A stretch of 64,000 nucleotides of DNA. Source: Alphaproteobacteria bacterium LSUCC0396. GTDB lineage: Bacteria; Pseudomonadota; Alphaproteobacteria; Puniceispirillales; Puniceispirillaceae. The notes below the pieces were generated by a model. That model did not search any database and was not told the DNA's origin. It saw nothing but the letters and a program-made list of their open reading frames with translations. Shown piece after piece: positions 51,413 to 60,329 of this stretch. Each line of letters opens with the position of its first letter. Positions within the stretch are counted from its first letter, which is position 1. The stretch spans positions 434,001-498,000 of the forward strand of contig CP166131.1 in NCBI GenBank assembly GCA_041228345.1, given 5' to 3'. A program made the translations under genes and the position numbers.

Positions 51413-51736
51413 ATGAAGTTTTTATTTTTAGGAAAATACTCAAGCGCTGGTCTTGCTGGATTTTTGAAAAATCCTGAAGATGATAGGCGTGCAGCAATCT
51501 CTGCAATGGTTGAAAAGTCAGGTGGCGCATTCATTGACCTGCAATTTCTCAGGGGCAAATACGACATCGCCGTTGTTGCGGAAATGCCTAGTTTTGCCGA
51601 TGCGGCCGCGGTGAAAGTCCTTGTCGCAGCATCAGGTTCTTTGGATGACATGGAGATGTTGGAGTATATTGATATGAATGACATTGCAGGGCGCGCAAGC
51701 AAGATAACCGGTGCATATCGCGCACCCGGCGCGTGA
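51413..51736 (+). CDS. GYD-domain protein (second copy)
   Basis: This is a 107-residue GYD protein (MKFLFLGKYSSAGLAGFLKNPED, FIDLQFLRGKYDIAVVAEMPSF, GAYRAPGA). It shares the layout of the copy at 50326 but is clearly divergent, so the duplication is old or the two were acquired separately. A GGAGAG ribosome site precedes the ATG. It ends with its own terminator and lies between the HxlR regulator and the BKACE gene. Confidence 0.85.
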   Translation: MKFLFLGKYSSAGLAGFLKNPEDDRRAAISAMVEKSGGAFIDLQFLRGKYDIAVVAEMPSFADAAAVKVLVAASGSLDDMEMLEYIDMNDIAGRASKITGAYRAPGA

Positions 51737-51768
51737 CCAATATCAAAAACAAGCTCTTACGAGCTTTT

Positions 51769-51798
51769 AAAGGTCAGACTTTGCGCTGGCCTTTTTTT
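51769..51798 (+). terminator. Intrinsic terminator after the second GYD gene
   Basis: AAAGGTCAG and CTGGCCTTT form a nine-base stem with one T-G pair and an eight-base loop, running into seven T residues. Confidence 0.8.
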
Positions 51799-51868
51799 AT
51801 GGCAACGTTTTCGTGATATCCAAATTTATGTGCAGACATGTCTATATACGGAGATGAAAGGCAATCCT

Positions 51869-52744
51869 ATGCAACCAACAATAATCTCTTGTGCGGTAAC
51901 CGGTTCTGCACCAACACCTGAAAAAAATCCTGCCGTACCAGTGACGCCAGCGGAAATTGCAGAAAGCGCAATTGAGGCAGCCAAGGCGGGGGCGGCCATC
52001 GTGCATTGCCACGTTCGGGATCCTGTGACCACAAATCCAACGATGAATATTGATTTATATCGGGACGTCACTGAACGCATAAGAAGCTCTGGGGTCGATG
52101 TAATATTAAACTTAACAACTGGACCAGGCGCTAGGTTCTCACCTTGCGACCATGATGCCGGTATCGCATCGAAGGATAGTCAGATGTGCCTGCCAGCAGA
52201 ACGCGTTAAACATGTCATTGAGCTACGTCCCGAGATTTGTTCGCTCGACGTTGTGACTATGAACCGAAGGCGTCACGTTTTTTTGAACCATCCGAACCAT
52301 TTAAAAGAAATGTCAGCAGCAATCCAAACCGCTGGTGTAAAGCCCGAGTTGGAAGTTTTTGATACTGGCCATATTTTAAACGCCATCAGTTTAATCGAGG
52401 ATGGGTTTATTGAATCGCCGCCATTCTTTCAGTTTTGCCTTGGGATTGATTTTGGTGCGCCCGCCACGGTTGAGGCAATTGTCATGATGAAAAATATGCT
52501 GCCTAAAGACGCAATTTGGTCTGCGTTTGGCATCTCGCGGTTTCAGTTTCCAATGGTTGCCGCTGCAGTCCTGCTTGGTGGCCATGTCAGGGTCGGTCTG
52601 GAAGATAACATCTATATAGAAAAGGGTGTTCTTGCGCCATCAAATGCAGCCTTGGTAACCAAAGCAGCAAGGATCATTGATGATTTGGGAGGCTCGGTAG
52701 CATCGGTCTCGCAAGCGCGCGATTTGCTCTCGCTGTCTCGATAA
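51869..52744 (+). CDS. BKACE-family beta-keto acid cleavage enzyme (DUF849)
   Basis: This is a zinc enzyme that condenses a beta-keto acid with acetyl-CoA to release acetoacetate and a new CoA ester. The signature is AGAAIVHCHVRDP with the metal-binding HxH. ELEVFDTGHILNAISLIEDG and GGHVRVGLEDNIYIEKG are also typical. Family members act on 3-keto-5-aminohexanoate, dehydrocarnitine and related compounds. The 291-residue size fits. AAGG lies seven bases before the ATG. A convergent TauD-type gene follows. Substrate is open. Confidence 0.9.
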   Translation: MQPTIISCAVTGSAPTPEKNPAVPVTPAEIAESAIEAAKAGAAIVHCHVRDPVTTNPTMNIDLYRDVTERIRSSGVDVILNLTTGPGARFSPCDHDAGIASKDSQMCLPAERVKHVIELRPEICSLDVVTMNRRRHVFLNHPNHLKEMSAAIQTAGVKPELEVFDTGHILNAISLIEDGFIESPPFFQFCLGIDFGAPATVEAIVMMKNMLPKDAIWSAFGISRFQFPMVAAAVLLGGHVRVGLEDNIYIEKGVLAPSNAALVTKAARIIDDLGGSVASVSQARDLLSLSR

Positions 52745-52806
52745 GCGTGGCAGGCGCGCATCTGCCTGATACTTGCGAAAAGATTTTGCTAAAAAGCCCA
52801 TCAATC

Positions 52807-53640
52807 CTAGGCAGGCACATCGCCCTCTAAGCAAATGCGGTGTAATATCCTGCCTTCATTTGGATCATAATCCGTGTGGGCAACATGTAGGGTTGCTCGG
52901 TTATCCCAAATAACCAGGTCACCCATTGACCATTTGTGTCGATAAGTAATCTCTGGTTTTAAAACTCGATCTAATAAAGAGTTTAAAAGATTTTTACTTT
53001 CCGACGGTGACATTCCTTCAAAGTAAGCAAGCTTCCCGGGATGAACATATATGGCCTTTTTACCAGTTTCTGGGTGCGTTCTAATGAACGGGTGCTTTTG
53101 TGGCGGTAAAGACTGCCTCGTTTTGTCATCCACGTAGCTTAAGTTTTGTTCAAGAACATTCACAGTTGTTAATGACAAAAGTTGGCTTTGCTCATCTTTT
53201 TCAAGTCCAGCAAAAGCGGCCTGCATATTAGCAAAGCCAGTATCCCCACCTTCTTTTGGAAGCTTGACTGCATAGAGAACAGTCATCTTTGGAGGTTTTG
53301 CATGATTAGTATGATCCGTATGCCAGTCCTTTGAACCGATTGGCATGATCTTGCCATCATCAGCCCTGCTATTAGCAACCCGACTGTCAAGCACAGCTAT
53401 TTCTGGGTGCTCTTCCATAAGGAGTTTAGCAAGGTGTTGGTGCATTGGATCACCAAATACCTTAATCCCTTCAACGTATTGCTTTGGTGAAAGGCTTTGG
53501 TTTTTGATTACCATTACCAAACGCTCACGGAGTGCTGCTTGAAGCAAGGAAGCTTCATTTGAGCTTACGCCCATAGCGAGGTCTATGCCTGTGACCTCGA
53601 CCCCAAAAGTTCCAGACATATCACGAAGCTCAAGTGCCAT
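52807..53640 (-). CDS. TauD/TfdA-family 2-oxoglutarate dioxygenase
   Basis: This is an iron(II)/2-oxoglutarate oxygenase of 277 residues. The iron ligands are in DWHTDHTNHAKPPKM (His and Asp) and DNRATLHVAHTDYDPNEGRILHR (distal His, then Arg for 2-oxoglutarate). Relatives release sulfite from taurine or open aryloxyalkanoates. The ligand pocket cannot be read by eye. It faces the BKACE gene. Confidence 0.9.
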   Translation of the reverse strand: MALELRDMSGTFGVEVTGIDLAMGVSSNEASLLQAALRERLVMVIKNQSLSPKQYVEGIKVFGDPMHQHLAKLLMEEHPEIAVLDSRVANSRADDGKIMPIGSKDWHTDHTNHAKPPKMTVLYAVKLPKEGGDTGFANMQAAFAGLEKDEQSQLLSLTTVNVLEQNLSYVDDKTRQSLPPQKHPFIRTHPETGKKAIYVHPGKLAYFEGMSPSESKNLLNSLLDRVLKPEITYRHKWSMGDLVIWDNRATLHVAHTDYDPNEGRILHRICLEGDVPA

Positions 53641-53834
53641 TGCCCCCTCCTTCTAAAAGTCAGTCAAGCGTAGGAGGAAAATTGGCTGAAGCAAAACAAA
53701 AAATATATTTCACTTACAACCAAACTGAGTGTCTCGATTGGCAATTTCGCAAGATGGTGAGCTCAGCAAAGTTGTGATTCTAAACTCATAATAGAGTTAA
53801 AGACAAAAAACGATGTTTAACGAAATTGAACAGC

Positions 53835-54191
53835 CTATGCACCTGTAAACTCAAGATTTTTTATCAAAAGGCCAATATTTTCCAAGTTTTCAAGATCAAT
53901 TAACTGCTGGAAAGCAGTCTCACTATGGCCTTTAGTTAAAACGCAAGAAGAGCAGTCAATGAATTTTTCTTTCAACTCCCCAATGGTCATTGGATTATCA
54001 CCGCTCCGCCCAACCATATTGTTAACGCGGTATTTTAAGACTTTACCATTTTGGGTCGTCAATTTGATTTCCGCGTCCCATGGCTCACCTTTTGGCGCCC
54101 CTTTGTACCCGAAGGGGATAGCCTTTGTAATTTCAAGAAGCCTTTTTATATTAGGTTGACGAAAAGCATCATCACTGAAAGGCCTTACCAA
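53835..54191 (-). pseudogene. C-terminal fragment of an MmgE/PrpD-family protein
   Basis: The 118-residue frame resembles the last quarter of MmgE/PrpD proteins (2-methylcitrate dehydratase and relatives): PWDAEIKLTTQNGKVLKYRVNN, then DNPMTIGELKEKFIDC. The family is about 450 residues, so three quarters are missing. The frame starts from a TTG, and an in-frame TAA lies three codons upstream. The fragment begins only about 25 bases from the 3' end of tRNA-Val. It is best read as a remnant cut at an insertion or deletion border. Confidence 0.6.
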
Positions 54192-54223
54192 GACCGCTTA
54201 AACTATTGAAATAAAATAGAAAA

Positions 54224-54298
54224 TGGTGGGAGTGACAGGGATTGAACCTGTGACCCCTTCGATGTCAACGAAGTGCTCTCCCGCTGAGCTACACCCCC
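54224..54298 (-). tRNA. tRNA-Val (anticodon GAC)
   Basis: The 75-base minus-strand gene opens GGGGGTGTAGCTCAGCGG and ends CACTCCCACCA, with CCA encoded. The anticodon arm is CTTCG-TTGACAT-CGAAG (anticodon GAC), and the T arm is ACAGGTTCAATCCCTGT. All stems pair, with one G-T in the acceptor. It separates the AT-rich accessory stretch on its 3' side from housekeeping genes, a common insertion place for islands. Confidence 0.97.
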
Positions 54299-54498
54299 AC
54301 ACCATTTCATTATGGCCGGCCAATCGATGCTGGCATCAGATCAACCGGCGAGCCATTTACGCCGCGGCGCTGGCTATCGGCTATATCTGCACTAAGCGGC
54401 GAGGCATATCAAGCCTTTTTTCGATGAATCACTGTTGCTTTTATGGAAAAAAACCTAAAGCCCGTATCAGCATGGCCGCGGCGTCAACAGCATCTATC

Positions 54499-54546
54499 AC
54501 CGCCCCCAATACCGCCCCCAATACCGCCCCCAATACCGCCCCCATT
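54499..54546. repeat. Four 12-bp tandem repeats upstream of the amidohydrolase
   Basis: ACCGCCCCCAAT occurs three times in a row, then ACCGCCCCCATT. In the upstream extension of the next gene's frame it would encode a Pro-rich PPPI tetrapeptide repeat. Confidence 0.9.
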
Positions 54547-54640
54547 ACCGGCCAACATGCCCAATATAGTGACCGACCATCGACATCCGCGACAAACTTA
54601 CATATTGCCGCGCTGGGCGCCGCACGATAACGTTTTTTTT

Positions 54641-55693
54641 ATGAGAATTAGTGACTCGACAAATTTGCCCGCCCCCAGCACTACGACCGACGGTCTGGCA
54701 CCTACTGCAATCGAGACGCGGGATATTGCTGCAAAAAATCTAGCTTCAGAAAATCTGGAAATAGGTGGTCTGGCGAATGCCGATCTTACCCCCCAAATCC
54801 TGCCATTGGCCGTCCTTGGCGCGCCTCCTTTTATGCCGGTGGAAACCATCCTGCCGCCGCCAAGCAGCACACCAAGCGCGGTCGTGCTGTCATCGCCGCA
54901 TGCGGGCCGCATTTATCCGGCCGAATTTATCACTGCAAGCATTGCCGATATCACCGCCTTGCGCGGGCTTGAGGATTTTGGCGTTGATTGTCTAATCGGC
55001 GGGGTGCGCGCGGCGGGCATCACCTGCATCAACAACCGTATCACCCGCGCCTATATTGACGTTAACCGGCCTGTTGATGCGCTTGATCATAGTATGTTCA
55101 ACCGCGCCCCCAGCGATAATGCTAAGCGCGATAATGATAAGCCGAATGGCGGCACCCTATCGCGTCACGTTCGCGCCGGTTACGGGCTGTTACCGCGCCT
55201 GACCGCAGGGCGCGAGGTGATCTATCGGCAATTGCTGCCTGTGGATGAAATAGACCAGCGTATTGCCCTTGTTCATACACCATATCATCAGGCGGTCGAG
55301 GCGGCGTTGACCGCGGCAAACGATCGGTTTGGCCGTTATCTTCTTATTGATTGCCATTCAATGCCATCACATGACCAGCATGAAAAACCGCTTGCCGATA
55401 TCGTGCTTGGTGACCTGCATCAAAGCACGCTGGACCGGGCCATCGCCAAGGTTTTGGCGGCCGAGATTATCGCTGCTGGATTCAGCATTGCCTGGAACCA
55501 TCCCTATGCTGGCGGCTATATCACGAAACATTATGGCCGCGCCGCGACACGCCAGCAATCGGTGCAGATCGAGATCAACCGGCGGCTTTATATGACCCGT
55601 AAATACACGCTGGATCCGGCAGGGGCCGCACGGGTTGCTGCCCTGCTAAGCCGCCTTGGCACGGTTTTATCTGATTTAATGGCGCGCGCTTAG
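54641..55693 (+). CDS. N-formylglutamate amidohydrolase family protein
   Basis: This zinc hydrolase family releases formate from N-formylglutamate at the end of histidine breakdown or acts on other N-acyl acids. Family parts are VVLSSPHAGRIYPAEF (first His), GVDCLIGGV, RAYIDVNRPVDALDHSMF, LLIDCHSMPSH and AWNHPYAGGYITKHYGR. The catalytic domain begins only near residue 85 of the frame from 54641, and the frame is open back to 54443 through a Pro-rich repeat, so the true start is uncertain (54443, 54641 or 54834). Its stop overlaps the convergent der stop by four bases. No other hut genes are nearby. Confidence 0.82.
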   Translation: MRISDSTNLPAPSTTTDGLAPTAIETRDIAAKNLASENLEIGGLANADLTPQILPLAVLGAPPFMPVETILPPPSSTPSAVVLSSPHAGRIYPAEFITASIADITALRGLEDFGVDCLIGGVRAAGITCINNRITRAYIDVNRPVDALDHSMFNRAPSDNAKRDNDKPNGGTLSRHVRAGYGLLPRLTAGREVIYRQLLPVDEIDQRIALVHTPYHQAVEAALTAANDRFGRYLLIDCHSMPSHDQHEKPLADIVLGDLHQSTLDRAIAKVLAAEIIAAGFSIAWNHPYAGGYITKHYGRAATRQQSVQIEINRRLYMTRKYTLDPAGAARVAALLSRLGTVLSDLMARA

Positions 55694-57132
55694 CTTGGCG
55701 CAAACGGGTTTTCACGTTTTCGCATCACCATGCGGATCGGCACACCACGCAGGCCAAAATCAGCGCGCAACCCGCTGGTCAAATAGCGCAGATAGCTCTC
55801 TGGCAAATCGGCAGGACGGCTGACGAACAGCGCAAATGTCGGCGGGCGTGTCTTGATCTGTGTCATATAGCGGATACGAAGCCGCCGCCCGTCAACCAAT
55901 GGCGGTGGGTGCGCTTCCAGCATCACATCCAGCCAGCGATTTAACCGGCCGGTTGAAATGCGCGTATTCCAGATGCCATACATCTCATCCGCCGCCTCAA
56001 GCAGCTTGCCGAGCCCCTTTTTATGCAGCCCCGACATTTGCACAACCGGAACGCCGCGCAATTGCGCCAGCGAGGTTTGTAACCTGTCCGAAATCTGCCC
56101 GCTGGCAGCCTGTTTATCGCGAACCGCATCCCATTTATTTGCCCCAATGACAATGGCTCGGCCCTCGTCTTCAATCAGGCGGGCAATCGACAGATCCTGT
56201 TTGTGCAGCTCTTCGGTTGCATCAATCAACAACACGCAAAGATGGGCATATTGAATCGCCCGCAATGCGTCGTCGACCATTAATTTTTCGACCTTGTCAG
56301 AAATTCGGGCGCGGCGGCGCATTCCGGCAGTATCGACCAATTTGTAAGGCTTGCCATTCCATTCAAACGGTACCTCAATCGAGTCACGCGTGATCCCCGC
56401 CTCGGGGCCAGTCAGCAGCCGATCTTCATTAATCAGACTATTGATCAGCGTGGATTTTCCCATATTTGGGCGACCAACGATGGCGATGCGCATCGGCTGG
56501 CTGACCTGATCATCCTGCCAGACCTCGATCGGGTTACCATTGGCATCCAGCTTTTCATCCTGCCCGTCATTCTCTTCAAAGGCGAAATCATCATCAGCGA
56601 TATCCGCCTCACCGGTGAGAACAGCATCAAGCCCGATCGCCTCGGCGGCCGCCAGCATCGCATCATGCAGATCAACAAGCCCCTCGCCATGCGCCGCAGA
56701 AATCGGCACCGGCTCGCCAAGCCCAAGTGACCAAGCCTCGGAAAGACCAGCCGCCCCCGCCTTGCCCTCGCATTTATTGGCCAGCAGCACAACGCGTGCG
56801 CCCGATTTTCTGATTTCACTGGCAAAAAACTTGTCAACAGGCGTAACACCAGCCTTAGCATCAACCACCATCAAGGTGATATCCGCATCTTGGATCGCCA
56901 TTTCGGTTTGCCGGCGCATCCGCGCTTCAAGCGAGCCGTCATCTGCCTCTTCAAGGCCAGCCGTATCAATAACGCTAAACCGAAGTCCGGCCAGATAGCC
57001 CTGCCCCTCGCGGCGGTCGCGCGTCACCCCCGGCTGGTCATCAACAATGGCGTGTTGACGGCCTATCAATCGGTTAAACAACGTTGATTTGCCAACATTT
57101 GGCCGGCCAACAATGGCAAAAGTTACAGTCAT
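55690..57132 (-). CDS. der: Ribosome-assembly GTPase Der (EngA)
   Basis: Der has two GTPase domains and a KH-like end, and is needed for 50S assembly. The first domain opens with IVGRPNVGKSTLFN, the second with IVGRPNMGKSTLIN (about residue 210). DTAGLEE and DTAGMRRR are the switch-two motifs, and NKWD closes the second domain. The KH part (PTFALFVSRPADLPESYLRYL) ends the protein. A long acidic linker lies between the domains. It follows bamB by 15 bases in the conserved yfgM-bamB-der order. Confidence 0.97.
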   Translation of the reverse strand: MTVTFAIVGRPNVGKSTLFNRLIGRQHAIVDDQPGVTRDRREGQGYLAGLRFSVIDTAGLEEADDGSLEARMRRQTEMAIQDADITLMVVDAKAGVTPVDKFFASEIRKSGARVVLLANKCEGKAGAAGLSEAWSLGLGEPVPISAAHGEGLVDLHDAMLAAAEAIGLDAVLTGEADIADDDFAFEENDGQDEKLDANGNPIEVWQDDQVSQPMRIAIVGRPNMGKSTLINSLINEDRLLTGPEAGITRDSIEVPFEWNGKPYKLVDTAGMRRRARISDKVEKLMVDDALRAIQYAHLCVLLIDATEELHKQDLSIARLIEDEGRAIVIGANKWDAVRDKQAASGQISDRLQTSLAQLRGVPVVQMSGLHKKGLGKLLEAADEMYGIWNTRISTGRLNRWLDVMLEAHPPPLVDGRRLRIRYMTQIKTRPPTFALFVSRPADLPESYLRYLTSGLRADFGLRGVPIRMVMRKRENPFAPS

Positions 57133-57147
57133 AAAATAATAACAACC

Positions 57148-58515
57148 TTATTCAAAAGCCGTGAGGGTGCCATTGCCGCTAAGGACAAACATCATACCAT
57201 TGCTCAGCTGCGGTGCGGTGACAATATCCGTGCCGACCTGCATGACTTTACCGCCAACACCGGTATCTGCGTTAAATTCAAACAAGTTTCCCGATTTCGA
57301 GATCACCATAATTTTACCCGCAGCCACAATCGGCCCGACATAACGCGGGATATCTTCCGAGGCAAACACCCCAGCTGGCAACGCCCCCGGCAGTTCAGCT
57401 GTCCAGCGCACCGCACCATCACTGCGGCGCAAGCTATATAGCCGCCCATCAATTGTCAGCAAAAATACCGACTTGCCAGCAAGCCACGGCATTTCAATGC
57501 CGCCAATCGGCTGATCCCAAAGTAACAAGCCTGAGCGCGCATTAAAGGCCGCGATTTGTCCGGCCTGACTGACAGCAAGAACCAGCCCACCATCAAAAAC
57601 CGGATGGGCGCGGATGTCGCCAAGCCCCTGTAATGGTGTTTTTGGGCTAGATGCTGCCAATGTATCAGACCAGATAACCTGCCCCGAATTAGCCTCCATC
57701 AAACTGATATCGCCGCCATAGCCAGCCACTGCCAACTGATCATTGGCATAGGCCGGCGACGGGGCACCGTAAACCACGGTATTTGCCGGCAAAACGGACC
57801 GCTGCCAAAATAATGCGCCATCCTTGGATGCATAGGTGAATATGTTGCCATCAAGATCGGTTACTGCGACGGCTTCCTGCCCAATGATTGTTGGCCCGCC
57901 GCGTACCGGCAGGCGCAGCGAGATCGACCAGAGCGTTGATCCGTCCTTAGCTGACAGGGCACCCAGCACACGGCCACCGGCGTGCACAAACAGCCGGTCA
58001 CCCGCAACCGCCAGCCCGCCTGCAATGCCCGGCAATGGATCATCGGTAAATTCTTCGACACTTACCTGCCAGTTCGCCTTGCCCGTCTTTACATCAAAGG
58101 CCGTTACCTTTCCGGTCGGCGTTACGGTAAAGACTTGGCCGTCTGCTACCACCGGTTGGGCGAGTTCGGTCAATTGACTACCGGCGCCCCCAATTGACGC
58201 CCGCCAAACCTGTTTAAACGGCAGCTCAACCTTAACGTTACCGCCAGTATGACCAGCACTCAAACCGGCATGCCCGGCCCTGACCACATCAATCATTTCA
58301 GGCAAGCCAGCGCCCTCGGCAGCGGCCGCCTGATCAACAGCAATCATCTCATTTGCAGCGATAACAGAGACGCGCTTGCCCTCAAGGATAAGTTCAGACT
58401 CCGAACAGGCAGATAGTGCCGCCACAACAAAGCAGGCCGCCAGACATTTTTTCGACGCAAACGATAAGGGGCGCAGTAAAAACAGTCTGTTTATCACTTT
58501 GTCTTTTATCGTCAT
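57148..58515 (-). CDS. bamB: Outer-membrane assembly lipoprotein BamB
   Basis: BamB is the beta-propeller lipoprotein of the BAM complex. The lipobox is ALSAC with the modified Cys at residue 37 after a hydrophobic leader. Repeated PQQ-type blades follow, for example VFTVTPTGKVTAFDVKTGKANWQVS, LGALSAKDGSTLWSISL and LYSLRRSDGAVRWTAEL. The 455-residue length is at the long end. It lies between yfgM and der as in many proteobacteria. Confidence 0.93.
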   Translation of the reverse strand: MTIKDKVINRLFLLRPLSFASKKCLAACFVVAALSACSESELILEGKRVSVIAANEMIAVDQAAAAEGAGLPEMIDVVRAGHAGLSAGHTGGNVKVELPFKQVWRASIGGAGSQLTELAQPVVADGQVFTVTPTGKVTAFDVKTGKANWQVSVEEFTDDPLPGIAGGLAVAGDRLFVHAGGRVLGALSAKDGSTLWSISLRLPVRGGPTIIGQEAVAVTDLDGNIFTYASKDGALFWQRSVLPANTVVYGAPSPAYANDQLAVAGYGGDISLMEANSGQVIWSDTLAASSPKTPLQGLGDIRAHPVFDGGLVLAVSQAGQIAAFNARSGLLLWDQPIGGIEMPWLAGKSVFLLTIDGRLYSLRRSDGAVRWTAELPGALPAGVFASEDIPRYVGPIVAAGKIMVISKSGNLFEFNADTGVGGKVMQVGTDIVTAPQLSNGMMFVLSGNGTLTAFE

Positions 58516-58601
58516 GACAGCTCCTCTATCGTTTAATCGGAATCAATGCTGTTTGCTCAGATGTGATGTTTTCGATTTTGATCTAATTCGGTAATCTAAC
58601 T

Positions 58602-58627
58602 CGGCGATATAATCCGGCGATATAATC
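58602..58627. repeat. 13-bp perfect tandem duplication between yfgM and bamB
   Basis: CGGCGATATAATC occurs twice in succession in the 147-base gap upstream of bamB. Confidence 0.85.
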
Positions 58628-58662
58628 CAAAGAATATCCCTTGTTCACCAGACCCGCGGGCA

Positions 58663-59289
58663 TTACCCTTTTAAAATTTGCAGCATTTGGCGGGCTCGCT
58701 GACGCACACCGGCCGGTATATCAGATAATCCAGCCAATGTTTCATATTTTGCCATTGCCGCGTTTCGATCACCCGAACGCAACGCCAACCCTGCCGCCTG
58801 TTCTAGCGCCATCGACTGCCATGGACCTGCGCGCGTTTCAAGATCGGCCAATCGCCCTACCAATTCATCGATTTTGCGGCTTTCTGGTGCGTTCATGACT
58901 GACAGCAAAAGCGCCGCCTCTTGATAAAGCGCGGCGACATCGGGGTTTTTCGACAACGCCAGATAGCTTGCCTCTGCCGCGGCATAATCCCCAGTTTCGG
59001 CTTGCGACGCGGCAATGCGGAATTGTGCCAGCATCGCATAGCCCGGGCTTAGCGCGTCAAGCTGTGCCGTCAAAGCCGTTACCGTATCATCGGCCTTCAA
59101 TGCCTGATGGTAAATAGTCGCCGCTTCGGTTGCCTGACGATCCTGCCATACTTTATAGCCTTGACTAGCACCAACCCCAAGAACCACCACCGAAACCGCA
59201 ACGATCACATACTTCCCGTACCGCACCCATAATTTTTGCATCTGGTCACGTTTCAGGTCTTCATTTATCTCATCAAAAATATCAGCCAT
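58663..59289 (-). CDS. yfgM: YfgM-like membrane protein with TPR-type periplasmic domain
   Basis: The protein has a short cytoplasmic start (MADIFDEINEDLKRDQMQKLW), one membrane helix (GKYVIVAVSVVVLGVGASQGYKVW) and a periplasmic helical repeat domain (YAMLAQFRIAASQAETGDYAAAEASYLALS, MALEQAAGLALRSGDRNAAMAKYETLA). YfgM helps hand over proteins from SecYEG to periplasmic chaperones. The gene order with bamB and der supports this. I start at the ATG at 59289. Confidence 0.85.
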   Translation of the reverse strand: MADIFDEINEDLKRDQMQKLWVRYGKYVIVAVSVVVLGVGASQGYKVWQDRQATEAATIYHQALKADDTVTALTAQLDALSPGYAMLAQFRIAASQAETGDYAAAEASYLALSKNPDVAALYQEAALLLSVMNAPESRKIDELVGRLADLETRAGPWQSMALEQAAGLALRSGDRNAAMAKYETLAGLSDIPAGVRQRARQMLQILKG

Positions 59290-59500
59290 AAATCCAACAA
59301 TCACTTCTGGTCATAGCGGCGTTGCAACGCCAAAACCTTTGGTTCACCCGCAAGCCCGACAGGCCGTATTATCTGGCACCGTAATAGCAATTCTTTTCAC
59401 CGAAATGCCAGTGCTTTATTGACCTTAATCGAAAGCTGTCTCAACATAGCTTGGAATAGCAAAAACAGCCACCACTAAAAGCTAGGTAACGGCAAACCAT

Positions 59501-59830
59501 ATGCAGCGAATATCCAGCCCGAAAAAGCTACGCAAGCCATTATTCTTTAACCGCGATGAACTGGGACAAATTCTGGCCACTTACAGCACCCGCGTTGCCA
59601 GCGGCGAGTGGCGTGATTACGCGATTGATCATCTCCCCGGGATCGCGGCCTTTTCGATATTCCGGCACACCCATGAAACCCCGCTTTATGTTGTCGAAAA
59701 ACAGCAGCGCTATCCAACTGAAAAACCAAAATTTACGCTTCGGGACCGCAATAAAATTCTGTGTAAGGGCAGCTCAATGCAAGAAATTATCAGCTATTTC
59801 AATCGTCTGCCACGGCTGATTACTGGCTAG
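59501..59830 (+). CDS. DUF2794-family protein
   Basis: This is a 109-residue protein of an alphaproteobacterial family of unknown function. FFNRDELGQILATYSTRVASGEWRDYAIDHLPGIAAFSIFRH and PLYVVEKQ match its core. It stands alone, divergent from yfgM with a 211-base gap. The ribosome site is weak. Confidence 0.82.
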   Translation: MQRISSPKKLRKPLFFNRDELGQILATYSTRVASGEWRDYAIDHLPGIAAFSIFRHTHETPLYVVEKQQRYPTEKPKFTLRDRNKILCKGSSMQEIISYFNRLPRLITG

Positions 59831-59990
59831 CCACCAAATGACCGCTGGGGGCAGTAACCCAATGATCTCGGACCTGCACCAACATATCCTATCTTGAAGA
59901 AATACCTGCCTGAGTGATTTCGGCTATTGCGTATCGCTAATATATAAGATATTTCTAAATTAGAACAAATAGTGAACAAGTGATGGCACA

Positions 59991-60329
59991 TTGCAGCGCC
60001 TCATGCCCGATGCGTTGCCCCACCTACTTTCCGAAAGGTCACCTGAAATGGGTTGGCATAAACGGCAATATACCGCATTGGACGAGCCTAAGAATCCGGC
60101 CACGCTTGCCGATATGATTCATGAGGGTTTATTAATTTTTTGCTGGTGTAACCGTTGTGGTCATAATAACAGCATTGATCCCGTGCCACTTGCAACGGCG
60201 TTAGGGCCGTTGTTTCCGATTCCCGAACTTGGTGGGCGTATGCGATGCAGCCTTTGTCAGGCACGCGACATTGCCACCCGTCCGGCCTGGCCCAGCCATG
60301 GCGGCGGACAAATTGCGCGGCACATCTAG
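59991..60329 (+). CDS. Small zinc-ribbon-like protein
   Basis: This is a protein of up to 112 residues with two CxxC pairs, CNRCGHNN (C53, C56) and CSLCQARD (C86, C89), about 30 residues apart, as in zinc ribbons. LATALGPLFPIPELGGRMRCSLC is like a small alphaproteobacterial family of unknown function. The start may be the TTG at 59991 or an ATG at 60003 or 60048. It stands alone. Confidence 0.6.
   Translation: MQRLMPDALPHLLSERSPEMGWHKRQYTALDEPKNPATLADMIHEGLLIFCWCNRCGHNNSIDPVPLATALGPLFPIPELGGRMRCSLCQARDIATRPAWPSHGGGQIARHI

Noticed and set aside
48000-54224. Search for an integrase or a repeat of the tRNA-Val 3' end on the left side of the AT-rich stretch
   Set aside because: None was found by eye, so a defined mobile element is not reported, only a possible island border.
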